From Polyangia bacterium (GTDB lineage: Bacteria > Myxococcota_A > Polyangia > Polyangiales > Sandaracinaceae), in NCBI GenBank assembly GCA_030426845.1, contig JAUHXR010000005.1, forward strand, positions 1 to 64,000: a DNA stretch of 64,000 nt, in the 5' to 3' direction. Position 1 is the stretch's first letter, and each line of letters opens with the position of its first letter. The notes beneath the pieces were generated by a model. The model worked only from the letters and a program-made list of their open reading frames with translations. It was not told the DNA's origin and made no database searches. Position numbers and translations under genes: made by a program. This document shows, piece by piece, positions 43,857 to 51,088 of this stretch.

Positions 43857-44132
43857 TCAGCAGTAGGCGTCGTACTCGGGCGACGCGTCCCAGAGCGCGT
43901 CGGCGAGCGTGCCCTGCCCGATGCGTTCGAGGACCCCGGCGAGGAGGCGCTCGTGCACCGCGAGCTGGGCGCGGAGCCGGAGCGCCTCGCGGCCCTCCGC
44001 GTGGTGGAGCGCGGAGAGCAGGCGCTCCATCTCGGACAGGACGCGAGCCTCGTCGGTGAGGGGACCGGCGAACGCCCCCCGCGCGCGAGCCTCGGCGATC
44101 TTGGCGCGGACCAGGTGGTGAGGGATACTCAT
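43857..44132 (-). CDS. Small hypothetical helical protein
   Basis: 91 aa with a strong AGGAGGT ribosome site 7 nt before the ATG at 44132. It is all alpha-helical in appearance (LVRAKIAEARARGAFAGPL, ARVLSEMERLLSALHHAEGREALRLRAQLAVHERLLAGVLERI), with no signal peptide or membrane segment. It ends DASPEYDAYC. The good ribosome site and matching codon use support a real gene. I recognise no family. It lies alone between the convergent flavoprotein gene and the divergent VWA lipoprotein gene, sharing a 301-nt promoter region with the latter. Confidence 0.65.
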   Translation of the reverse strand: MSIPHHLVRAKIAEARARGAFAGPLTDEARVLSEMERLLSALHHAEGREALRLRAQLAVHERLLAGVLERIGQGTLADALWDASPEYDAYC

Positions 44133-44228
44133 GGCTTGACCTCCTGTGGCCGCGTACGGGCGCGGCTGAGGAAACCGTAGACATGCGGATCGCGGCTGAT
44201 TCGGACATCCCCGAGCAGCCGCGTTTCC

Positions 44229-44246
44229 GTCACACGTCTGTCACAC
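44229..44246. promoter_or_regulatory. Phased direct repeat GTCACAC
   Basis: GTCACAC at 44229-44235 and 44240-44246 has an 11-bp period, about one turn of B-DNA, inside the 301-nt divergent region between the small gene and the VWA lipoprotein. Such spacing suits tandem binding of a response regulator. Confidence 0.4.
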
Positions 44247-44271
44247 AAGGGGCGACGATCGCCACGGACGA

Positions 44272-44289
44272 GCGATCGAAAAGCGATCG
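44272..44289. promoter_or_regulatory. Phased direct repeat GCGATCG
   Basis: GCGATCG at 44272-44278 and 44283-44289 is another pair with 11-bp period, separated by AAAA. The same bases can form a CGATCG hairpin. It lies 26 nt downstream of the GTCACAC pair, in the same promoter region. Confidence 0.35.
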
Positions 44290-44297
44290 CGGCGCGG

Positions 44298-44354
44298 CCT
44301 GGAGCGGCTTCCGCCCCCCGACTTACACGGCCCTTTCCGTGAGGGGGCTCCAGG
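44298..44354 (+). promoter_or_regulatory. Nested inverted repeats in the leader of the VWA lipoprotein gene
   Basis: CCTGGAGC (44298-44305) pairs with GCTCCAGG (44347-44354). Inside it CCCC (44316-44319) can pair with GGGG (44343-44346), and CACGG (44326-44330) with CCGTG (44337-44341) around a 6-nt loop, leaving a bulge on the left side. The element ends 79 nt before the start codon and may be an RNA structure or a cruciform operator. Confidence 0.4.
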
Positions 44355-44433
44355 TCGGGAGGGTGACGCCGGCGCGGGCCGCCGGTAGGGTGTGCCGGCT
44401 CGCGGGCGAGGCGCCGCGGCGGAGGGAACGCGA

Positions 44434-46116
44434 ATGAACGGGACTCGGCTACTCCGGAGGCTCGCGCTGGGCCTGGTGCTCTGCGGCTGCATCGCCGGCT
44501 CCATCCCCGGCTGTACCGCGGGGGAGTCGCCCGACGACGCCGGCCCCGGCGGCTCGGACGCGGGCGATCCGCTCTCGGGCTGCGACCCCAGCGTGGACAC
44601 CGACGGCGACGGCATCGCCGACGGCGCGGAGGGCACCGCCGACTCGGACGCAGACGGGATCCCGAACCACCAGGACGACGACTCCGACGGCGACGGCATC
44701 AGCGATCGCGACGAGCACCAGGACAACGTCCCGTGCTCACGCCCCGACGCGGACGGCGACGGCACGCCGAACTGGATCGACGCCGACAGCGACAACGACG
44801 GCCTCCCGGACGCGGACGAGGTCGGCACCTACTCCACCGATCCCTACAACACCGACACCGACGGCGACGGCGTGACCGACCTCGGCGAGGTGCTCGGGAC
44901 CCGCACCGACCCGCGCGATCCGTCGAGCACGATCGCGGGCGGCGACTTCTTCGTGGTCCTCCCCTACAACGGCGTCCCCGAGAACCGCGAGCTGCGCTTC
45001 GACACGAACCTCCAGCTCGCCGACGTCTACTTCCTCATCGACACCACCGGCTCGATGAGCGAGGCGATCAGCAACGTCTCGTCGTCGCTCAGCCGGATCG
45101 CCACCGAGATCCGCACGCGCATCCCGAACGTGCAGCTCGGGGTGGGCCAGTACCGCGACTTCCCGAACGCCCAGGGGCTCAGCTTCGACGGCTACGGCAA
45201 CGCGGGCGACATGCCCTACGCCCACGAGCAGGACATCACCGATGACACCGCGCTGGTCCAGGCCGCCCTCGGCCGGCTGAGCGCGGGCGGCGGGGCCGAC
45301 ACCCCCGAGTCCGCGACCGAGGCGCTCTACCAGACGGCGACCGGCGAGGGTGGCAACTGGAGCTTCACCTCCGGCGCGCCGTCGTTCAGCCTGGCCCGCA
45401 AGGCGTGCCCGGCGATCCCGGACGAGCTCGGCCGGCGCCGCGGCTACCCGTGCTTCCGCCCGGAGTCGCTCCCGATCGTGGTGCTCGTCACCGACGCCCC
45501 GTTCCACAACGGCCCGGGCGGCTCGAACGGCTACACCGGCATCAACCCGATGCCGCACTTCCTCGACCAGTCGGTGATCGCGCTCAACAACATCGGCGCG
45601 CGCTTCATCGGCGTGGCCGTCGGCAGCGGGCCCCAGAGCGACGAGGAGCACGTCGCCCAGATGACCGGCACGGTCGACCTGGCCGGCGCCCCGCTGGTCT
45701 ACCCGGCGGCCGGCGGCACGGTCTCGGACGCGATCATCGAGGGCATCGAGACCCTCGCCGGCCGGACGCCCCAGGACGTCGACGCGATCAGCGAGAACGT
45801 CATCGGCAACCCGGACAACTTCGACGCGACCCAGTTCATCACCGCGATCACCCCGGTCGAAGGCTACAACGGGGCGGCCAGCGGCCCGATGCCTGGCGTG
45901 ACCTACCGGGCCAAGGACGACGACTTCTTCTACGACCTGGTGCCCGGCACGGTGGCCGAGTTCGACGTCCGCTTCGCCAACTCCGTGCGGCCCCCGGCCA
46001 CGACCGCGCAGATCTTCCGGGCCACGATCATCGTCCGGGGCAACCGGGTCGCGCGGCTCGACAGCCGCAACGTCTACGTCGTCGTCCCCCCCGACGGCGC
46101 GATCATCATCATCTGA
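44434..46116 (+). CDS. Lipoprotein with calcium-binding thrombospondin type-3 repeats and a VWA domain
   Basis: 560 aa from ATG 44434, with a GGAGGG ribosome site near 44421. The signal peptide (LRRLALGLVLCGCIAGSIPGC) has two possible lipid cysteines. An Asp/Gly-rich spacer leads to several thrombospondin type-3 repeats (about 50-155, with many DxDGDG motifs such as DTDGDGIAD, DSDGDGISD and DTDGDGVTD) that bind Ca2+. A von Willebrand A domain follows (about 195-430) with the MIDAS motif DTTGSMSE (Asp204 region) and TDAPFHNG. The C-terminal part is beta-rich. Such proteins act as surface adhesins or Ca-dependent scaffolds. A hybrid kinase gene follows 66 nt later, with a hairpin between. Confidence 0.88.
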   Translation: MNGTRLLRRLALGLVLCGCIAGSIPGCTAGESPDDAGPGGSDAGDPLSGCDPSVDTDGDGIADGAEGTADSDADGIPNHQDDDSDGDGISDRDEHQDNVPCSRPDADGDGTPNWIDADSDNDGLPDADEVGTYSTDPYNTDTDGDGVTDLGEVLGTRTDPRDPSSTIAGGDFFVVLPYNGVPENRELRFDTNLQLADVYFLIDTTGSMSEAISNVSSSLSRIATEIRTRIPNVQLGVGQYRDFPNAQGLSFDGYGNAGDMPYAHEQDITDDTALVQAALGRLSAGGGADTPESATEALYQTATGEGGNWSFTSGAPSFSLARKACPAIPDELGRRRGYPCFRPESLPIVVLVTDAPFHNGPGGSNGYTGINPMPHFLDQSVIALNNIGARFIGVAVGSGPQSDEEHVAQMTGTVDLAGAPLVYPAAGGTVSDAIIEGIETLAGRTPQDVDAISENVIGNPDNFDATQFITAITPVEGYNGAASGPMPGVTYRAKDDDFFYDLVPGTVAEFDVRFANSVRPPATTAQIFRATIIVRGNRVARLDSRNVYVVVPPDGAIIII

Positions 46117-46146
46117 CGCATCATCTGAGGATGGTATCCTGTCGGC

Positions 46147-46170
46147 GTCGGCCTCCCTCCTGGAGCCGAC
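46147..46170. terminator. Hairpin between the VWA lipoprotein and hybrid kinase genes
   Basis: GTCGG-C-CTCC (46147-46156) pairs with GGAGCCGAC (46162-46170) allowing one bulged C, with a 5-nt loop. It is 31 nt after the VWA stop and 13 nt before the kinase start. It may terminate the first gene or influence initiation of the next. Confidence 0.45.
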
Positions 46171-46182
46171 CCGTCGGACCAG

Positions 46183-47757
46183 ATGTCGAAGACCAGCAGC
46201 GGCGAGCTCACGAGCCGGATGGGGCTCCCGGGCTCGAAGATCGGGGCCGCCCAGGGCGGGCCGCCGCGCCTCGTCGTGCTCATGGGGAGCGAGCCGGGCC
46301 GGCGCTTCACCCTCGACTCCGAGACGCTGCTCCTCGGCCGCTCCGAGGAGGCCGACGTCCAGCTCGACGACACGAAGGTCAGCCGCCGCCACGCCCGGCT
46401 GACCCTCCTCGACGGATCCTGGACCCTCGAGGACCTCGGGAGCCGCAACGGCACCCTGGTCAACGGCGAGCAGATCACGGTGCGCGCGCTCGAGGTGGGC
46501 GACCGCATCCAGCTCTCGGGCGAGACGCTGCTCCTGTTCACGCGTCAGGACCCCCTCGAGGATCTCCTGCTCCATCGGCAGCAGATGGCCGTGATCGGCC
46601 AGCTCGCGGCGGGGATCGCCCACGACTTCAACAACCTCCTCAACGTCATCAGCGCGAGCACGTCGCACGTGATGGCGCTCGACGGCGCGACCGAGCTCTC
46701 GACGCCCGAGGTCCGCGAGTGCCACGAGGACATCGCGGCCGCGGCCAAGCGTGCGGCCGAGCTCACCGCCCGCCTGCTGACGATCGCCCGCCGCCGCGAG
46801 CGCCAGCCCCAGCGCGCCGGCGAGGCGGTCGACATCTCGGGCCTCTGCGAGGACGCCCTGCAGCTCCTGCGGCGCACCTTCGATCAGTCGATCTCGGTGA
46901 CGGCCGAGATCGCCCCCGACCTCCGGGTCGACGGGGACCACGCCGCGCTCCACCAGCTCCTGATGAACCTCTGCATCAACGCCCGCGACGCGATGCCTCG
47001 CGGCGGCACGCTCAAGGTGCGCGCGTTCGAGCAGGAGGAGGTCGAGGCGAACGCGGCCGCGCTCTGGTCCACCGGGCCCCACGTCGTGGTCGAGGTCTCG
47101 GACACCGGCATGGGGATGGACGAGAAGACCCGCGCCCGGGTCTTCGAGCCCTTCTTCACCACCAAGGAGCGGGGCGCGGGCAGCGGCCTCGGCCTCGCGA
47201 CGGTCTACGAGGTGGCGACGACCCACGGCGGCAGCGTCGAGGTCGAGAGCGTCCTCGGCGAAGGCTCCACCTTCCGCGTGCGGCTCCCTGCGCGGCTGCG
47301 CCGGCCGGCCGACGGCAAGGCGGTCAGCAAGCGGCGCGCGAGCACCTGGGACGGGAGCGGCCAGCCGGCGACGACGCATGGGCTCATCCTCGTGGTGGAC
47401 GACCAGGAGCTCGTCCGCCGGAGCCTCGGCCGGCTCCTCAAGGCGGCCGGTCACCGCGTGGTCTTCGCCGCGGACGGCCAGGAGGCGCTCGAGCGCTACA
47501 CCAGCATCGAGCCGCGCCCCGACGTGGTCCTCATGGACCTCGACATGCCGCGGCTCTCGGGCTCCGAGACGCTCGGGCGGCTGCGAGGGATCAACCCGCA
47601 GGCGCGGGTCGTGCTGATCAGCGGCTACTACGACGAGACCCGCAAGCGCCGCCTCCTCCAGGACGGCGCGGCCGACTTCCTCGCGAAGCCAGTGGACGCC
47701 AAGGCGCTCCGCGACGCGATCCGCCTCGCGCTCTCGACTCCGCAAGTCGACTTCTGA
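46183..47757 (+). CDS. Hybrid histidine kinase with N-terminal FHA domain and C-terminal receiver
   Basis: 524 aa, cytosolic, with no membrane helix. An FHA domain (about 29-118: LLLGRSEEADVQL, KVSRRHARL, DLGSRNGTLVNG) would bind phosphothreonine. Next is a HisKA domain with His147 (LAAGIAHDFNNLLN). An HATPase domain follows (N-box NLCINARDAM, G1 VSDTGMGMD, PFFTTKERGAGSGLGLA). A receiver completes it, with phospho-acceptor Asp452 in VVLMDLDMPRLSG and KP in FLAKPVD. The FHA domain can link it to Ser/Thr kinase signalling, such as the kinase at 14656. The output is unknown, as no response regulator with a DNA-binding domain is adjacent. The receiver may pass phosphate to another Hpt. Confidence 0.92.
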   Translation: MSKTSSGELTSRMGLPGSKIGAAQGGPPRLVVLMGSEPGRRFTLDSETLLLGRSEEADVQLDDTKVSRRHARLTLLDGSWTLEDLGSRNGTLVNGEQITVRALEVGDRIQLSGETLLLFTRQDPLEDLLLHRQQMAVIGQLAAGIAHDFNNLLNVISASTSHVMALDGATELSTPEVRECHEDIAAAAKRAAELTARLLTIARRRERQPQRAGEAVDISGLCEDALQLLRRTFDQSISVTAEIAPDLRVDGDHAALHQLLMNLCINARDAMPRGGTLKVRAFEQEEVEANAAALWSTGPHVVVEVSDTGMGMDEKTRARVFEPFFTTKERGAGSGLGLATVYEVATTHGGSVEVESVLGEGSTFRVRLPARLRRPADGKAVSKRRASTWDGSGQPATTHGLILVVDDQELVRRSLGRLLKAAGHRVVFAADGQEALERYTSIEPRPDVVLMDLDMPRLSGSETLGRLRGINPQARVVLISGYYDETRKRRLLQDGAADFLAKPVDAKALRDAIRLALSTPQVDF

Positions 47758-47830
47758 GCCCCGACGCGCGCTCGAGCCGGGCCGCGAGACGCTTCGGGCG
47801 CTTCCGGCGACTGCGGCTATGGTTGCGCCC

Positions 47831-50365
47831 ATGGACGCCCTCCCCGAGCTCGCCCCGCTCGAGCGCCGCCTGCCCGACGAGGTCGACGCGGACCACTTGC
47901 TCGAGGCGTTCCTCGACTTCGCGATCGACCGCGGCCTCGAGCTCTACCCCGCCCAGGAGGAGGCGATCCTCGAGCTGCTCTCTGGCCGGAGCGTGATCCT
48001 CAACACGCCCACCGGCTCGGGCAAGTCGCTCGTGGCGAGCGCGATGCTGTTCAAGGCGCTCGCGGAGGGGCGCCGCGCCTTCTACACCGCGCCGATCAAG
48101 GCGCTCGTCAACGAGAAGTTCTTCGCCGCGTGCCGCGATCTGGGCGCGAGCAACGTCGGGCTGATGACCGGGGACGCGTCGGTGAACCGCGACGCGCCGA
48201 TCATCTGCTGCACCGCGGAGATCCTCGCCAACATCGCGCTGCGCGACATGGAGGAGGCGCGCGTCGACTACGTGGTGATGGACGAGTTCCACTACTACGC
48301 CGACCGCGACCGCGGCTGGGCGTGGCAGGTCCCGCTCCTCGTGCTTCCGCGCCACACGCGCTTCCTCTTGATGAGCGCGACCTTCGGCGACCTCACGCCG
48401 TTCGTCGACGCCGTCGAGACGCTGACCGACGAGGCGCCCGCGATCGTGCAGAGCGATCAGCGCCCGGTGCCGCTCGACTTCGACTACCGGATGACCCCCG
48501 TCTCCGAGACGGTCCAGGAGCTGCTCGAGGAGGGCAAGGCCCCGATCTACCTCGTGCACTTCACCCAGCGGAGCGCGGCCGAGCAGGCCCAGGCCCTGAC
48601 GAGCATCGACTTCCTCACCAAGGAGCAGAAGCAGGCGATCGTCGAGGAGCTGCGCGGCACGCGCTTCGACACCCCGTTCGGCAAGGACCTGCGGCGCTGG
48701 CTGCGCCACGGCATCGGGGTGCATCACGCGGGGCTTCTCCCGAAGTATCGGCTCCTGGTGGAGAAGCTCGCGCAGGGTGGACACCTCAAGATCATCTGCG
48801 GGACGGACACCCTCGGCGTCGGGGTCAACATCCCGATCCGCTCGGTCGTGTTCACCAAGCTCTGCAAGTTCGACGGCCAGAAGACCGGCATCCTCAGCGT
48901 CCGCGACTTCAAGCAGATCGCGGGGCGCGCCGGGCGCAAGGGCTTCGACGACGCCGGCAGCGTGGTGTGCCAGGCGCCGGAGCACGAGGTGGAGAACGCC
49001 AAGCTCCGGATGAAGATGGCCGCCGACCCGAAGAAGGCGAAGAAGATCCGCATGCGCAAGCCGCCCGAGCGGGGCTACGCGCACTGGGACGAGCGCACCT
49101 TCCAGCGCCTCATCGAGAGCCCGCCCGAGCGCCTCGAGTCGAGCTTCGACGTGTCGCACGCGATGATGCTCCAGGTCATGGACCGCCCCGACGGTGACGG
49201 CTGCCGCCGGATGAAGCGGCTCCTGCGCGCGACCCACGAGCCGCGCGGGCGCCAGTTCGCGCACGGCCGCACCGCGATCGGGATGCTCCGCTCGCTCATC
49301 GAGGCGGGGGTCGTCGAGGTCACCACGCAGGGCGGCCGCGGCTACGTCGACGTCAAGACCGAGCTGCAGGAGGACTTCTCGCTCAACCACAGCCTCTCGC
49401 TCTACGTCGTGGAGGCGGTGCGGGCGCTCGACCCGGAGTCCGACGACTACGCCTTCGACGCGATCAGCTTCGTCGAGGCGACCCTCGAGAGCCCGAAGGT
49501 CCTGCTCCTCGCGCAGCTCGACAAGCGCAAGGGCGAGCTCGTCGCGAAGCTCAAGGCCGAGGGCGTCGAGTACGAGGAGCGGATGGCCGAGCTCGAGAAG
49601 GTCGACATCGACAAGCCCAACCTCGAGGTGATCGTCGAGGCCTACGAGCTGTTCAGCGCGCGCCACCCGTGGCTCTCCGCCGACTACGTGCGCCCCAAGT
49701 CGATCGCCCGTGAGCTCCTCGAGAAGGGCATGGGCTTCAACGACTACGTCAAGGAGTACGGCCTCTCGCGCGCCGAGGGCGTGCTGATGCGCTACCTCTC
49801 GAGCGCGTACAAGGCGCTCGTCCAGAACATCCCCGAGGACGCGAAGACCGACCACCTCTACGACCTCACCGACGACCTCGGCGCGGTGGTGCGGAGCGTC
49901 GACTCGAGCCTCATCGACGAGTGGGAGCGCCTCGCGAACCCCGGCGCGGCGCAGGACGCCCCGGCGGAGGAGGCGCCGGCCCCGGAGGGCCCGGCGGACA
50001 TCACGCGCGATCGGCGCGCGTTCACCGCGATGGTGCGCAACCTCGCGGCCCGGATGCTCCGCTGGCTCGCGCTCGAGCGCTGGGAGGAGGCGGCGGAGCT
50101 CGCGGGCGAGGGCTGGACCTTCAAGCGCCTCGAGGAGGCGATGGCGCCGTACCGCGAGGAGCACGAGGCGCTGCGCTTCGACCCCGCCGCCCGCGCGCCC
50201 AAGAACACGATGATCGAGGAAGAGGACGAGCTCTGGCGGGTGCGCCAGCTCATGACCGACCCCGACGGCCACGACGACTGGTCCTTCACGTTCACCGTCG
50301 ACCTGGCCGACGCCCGCGCGGAGGGGCGGCCCGCGATGCAGCTCGAGGCGATCGGCCCCAGCTGA
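47831..50365 (+). CDS. DUF3516-type DEAD/DEAH-box RNA helicase (Ski2-like)
   Basis: 844 aa from ATG 47831; the upstream in-frame ATG at 47819 would add four residues, and neither has a strong ribosome site. Helicase core: TPTGSGKSLVA (Walker A, about 60-70), PIKALVNEKF, DEFHYY (DEFH replaces DEAD/DEAH), LMSATF, YLVHFTQRSAAEQA, GTDTLGVGVNIPIRSVVFTKL and QIAGRAGRKGF. Long C-terminal helical and DUF3516 regions carry ERGYAHWDERTFQRLI and SLSLYVVEAVRAL. It likely unwinds structured RNA during decay or ribosome maturation. It follows the hybrid kinase by 73 nt, and a tail-anchored protein gene follows it by 52 nt. Confidence 0.88.
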   Translation: MDALPELAPLERRLPDEVDADHLLEAFLDFAIDRGLELYPAQEEAILELLSGRSVILNTPTGSGKSLVASAMLFKALAEGRRAFYTAPIKALVNEKFFAACRDLGASNVGLMTGDASVNRDAPIICCTAEILANIALRDMEEARVDYVVMDEFHYYADRDRGWAWQVPLLVLPRHTRFLLMSATFGDLTPFVDAVETLTDEAPAIVQSDQRPVPLDFDYRMTPVSETVQELLEEGKAPIYLVHFTQRSAAEQAQALTSIDFLTKEQKQAIVEELRGTRFDTPFGKDLRRWLRHGIGVHHAGLLPKYRLLVEKLAQGGHLKIICGTDTLGVGVNIPIRSVVFTKLCKFDGQKTGILSVRDFKQIAGRAGRKGFDDAGSVVCQAPEHEVENAKLRMKMAADPKKAKKIRMRKPPERGYAHWDERTFQRLIESPPERLESSFDVSHAMMLQVMDRPDGDGCRRMKRLLRATHEPRGRQFAHGRTAIGMLRSLIEAGVVEVTTQGGRGYVDVKTELQEDFSLNHSLSLYVVEAVRALDPESDDYAFDAISFVEATLESPKVLLLAQLDKRKGELVAKLKAEGVEYEERMAELEKVDIDKPNLEVIVEAYELFSARHPWLSADYVRPKSIARELLEKGMGFNDYVKEYGLSRAEGVLMRYLSSAYKALVQNIPEDAKTDHLYDLTDDLGAVVRSVDSSLIDEWERLANPGAAQDAPAEEAPAPEGPADITRDRRAFTAMVRNLAARMLRWLALERWEEAAELAGEGWTFKRLEEAMAPYREEHEALRFDPAARAPKNTMIEEEDELWRVRQLMTDPDGHDDWSFTFTVDLADARAEGRPAMQLEAIGPS

Positions 50366-50417
50366 CTCGCCCGCGCGCTGAGTTGCTGGCGCGACCGGTC
50401 CGGGGTATCGGGCGGCG

Positions 50418-51074
50418 ATGGGCACGTGGATCGGGGCGTTCGTGGAGGTCGGCGACCGGGACCCGCTCGCCGAGGCGCTCGCGGGTCACGGCATCACGCT
50501 CGAGCGGCCGCCCGGGGGCGACTGGCTCTACCTCCAGGCCGAGCCGAGCCTGGCCAGCCTCGTCCCCCCCGACATCGCGCGCGCGCTCTCGCGCCAGCTC
50601 GGCGGCCGGGTCATCGCGTTCCTCCTCCAGTCGACCGCGAGCGTCGAGGAGCTCGTCTGCTTCGAGGCGGGCGAGGAGGTCCGCCGGCTGAGCTACTCCG
50701 CCGACGAGGGTGGATGGCTCGCGCAGGACGGCGCGCCTCAGGGCTGGGAGCGGGTCTACTTCTTCGAGGACGACCACGGGACCGGCGCCGACGAGGAGTG
50801 GCCGCTCGAGCTCAACGACGAGATCGAGGAGGAGGACATCGCCCGCTACGAGGCGGCGCGCGCCGAGGGCGACGGCGCCGCGGTCCTCGATCTGCTGCAC
50901 GTCGGCTCGGGCTGGGGGCTCTACCGGCTGGCCGCGCACCTCGGGCTCGACCCCGCCGCGCCGCACGCGATCTATCGACCGCCAGCGAACCGGCGTCTCC
51001 GCTGGAAGGTCTACGCGCTCGGCGCCGCCGCCCTCGCCTTCTTCGCGCTGATGTTCCTCCTCGGGCGCGCCTGA
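50418..51074 (+). CDS. Hypothetical tail-anchored membrane protein
   Basis: 218 aa. The soluble part (1-about 195) has a mixed alpha/beta appearance, starting MGTWIGAFVEVGDRDPLAEALAGHGITLERPPGGDWLYL, with an acidic segment (EEWPLELNDEIEEEDIARYEAARAEGDG). A C-terminal transmembrane helix follows (about 199-216, VYALGAAALAFFALMFLLG) with a two-residue tail (RA). That is a tail-anchor topology, with the soluble domain in the cytoplasm. The family is not recognised. It may share an operon with the helicase gene 52 nt upstream. It ends convergently with the RND operon, with both stops inside one hairpin. Confidence 0.65.
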   Translation: MGTWIGAFVEVGDRDPLAEALAGHGITLERPPGGDWLYLQAEPSLASLVPPDIARALSRQLGGRVIAFLLQSTASVEELVCFEAGEEVRRLSYSADEGGWLAQDGAPQGWERVYFFEDDHGTGADEEWPLELNDEIEEEDIARYEAARAEGDGAAVLDLLHVGSGWGLYRLAAHLGLDPAAPHAIYRPPANRRLRWKVYALGAAALAFFALMFLLGRA

Positions 51075-51088
51075 GGGCTACAGGCGCG
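51066..51088. terminator. Perfect 8-bp hairpin containing both convergent stop codons
   Basis: CGCGCCTG (51066-51073) pairs with CAGGCGCG (51081-51088) around the 7-nt loop AGGGCTA. The plus-strand TGA (51072-51074) crosses the arm-loop edge and the minus-strand TAG (51080-51078) is in the loop. It is probably a shared terminator without a U tract. Confidence 0.58.

Noticed and set aside
44737-47832. 1031-codon open frame on the minus strand across the VWA and hybrid kinase genes
   Set aside because: It spans two well-supported plus-strand genes and the gap between them, has biased antisense composition and no recognisable motif.
47618-50425. 935-codon minus-strand frame opposite the DUF3516 helicase
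   Set aside because: Antisense shadow of a gene with intact helicase motifs; no domain or ribosome site.
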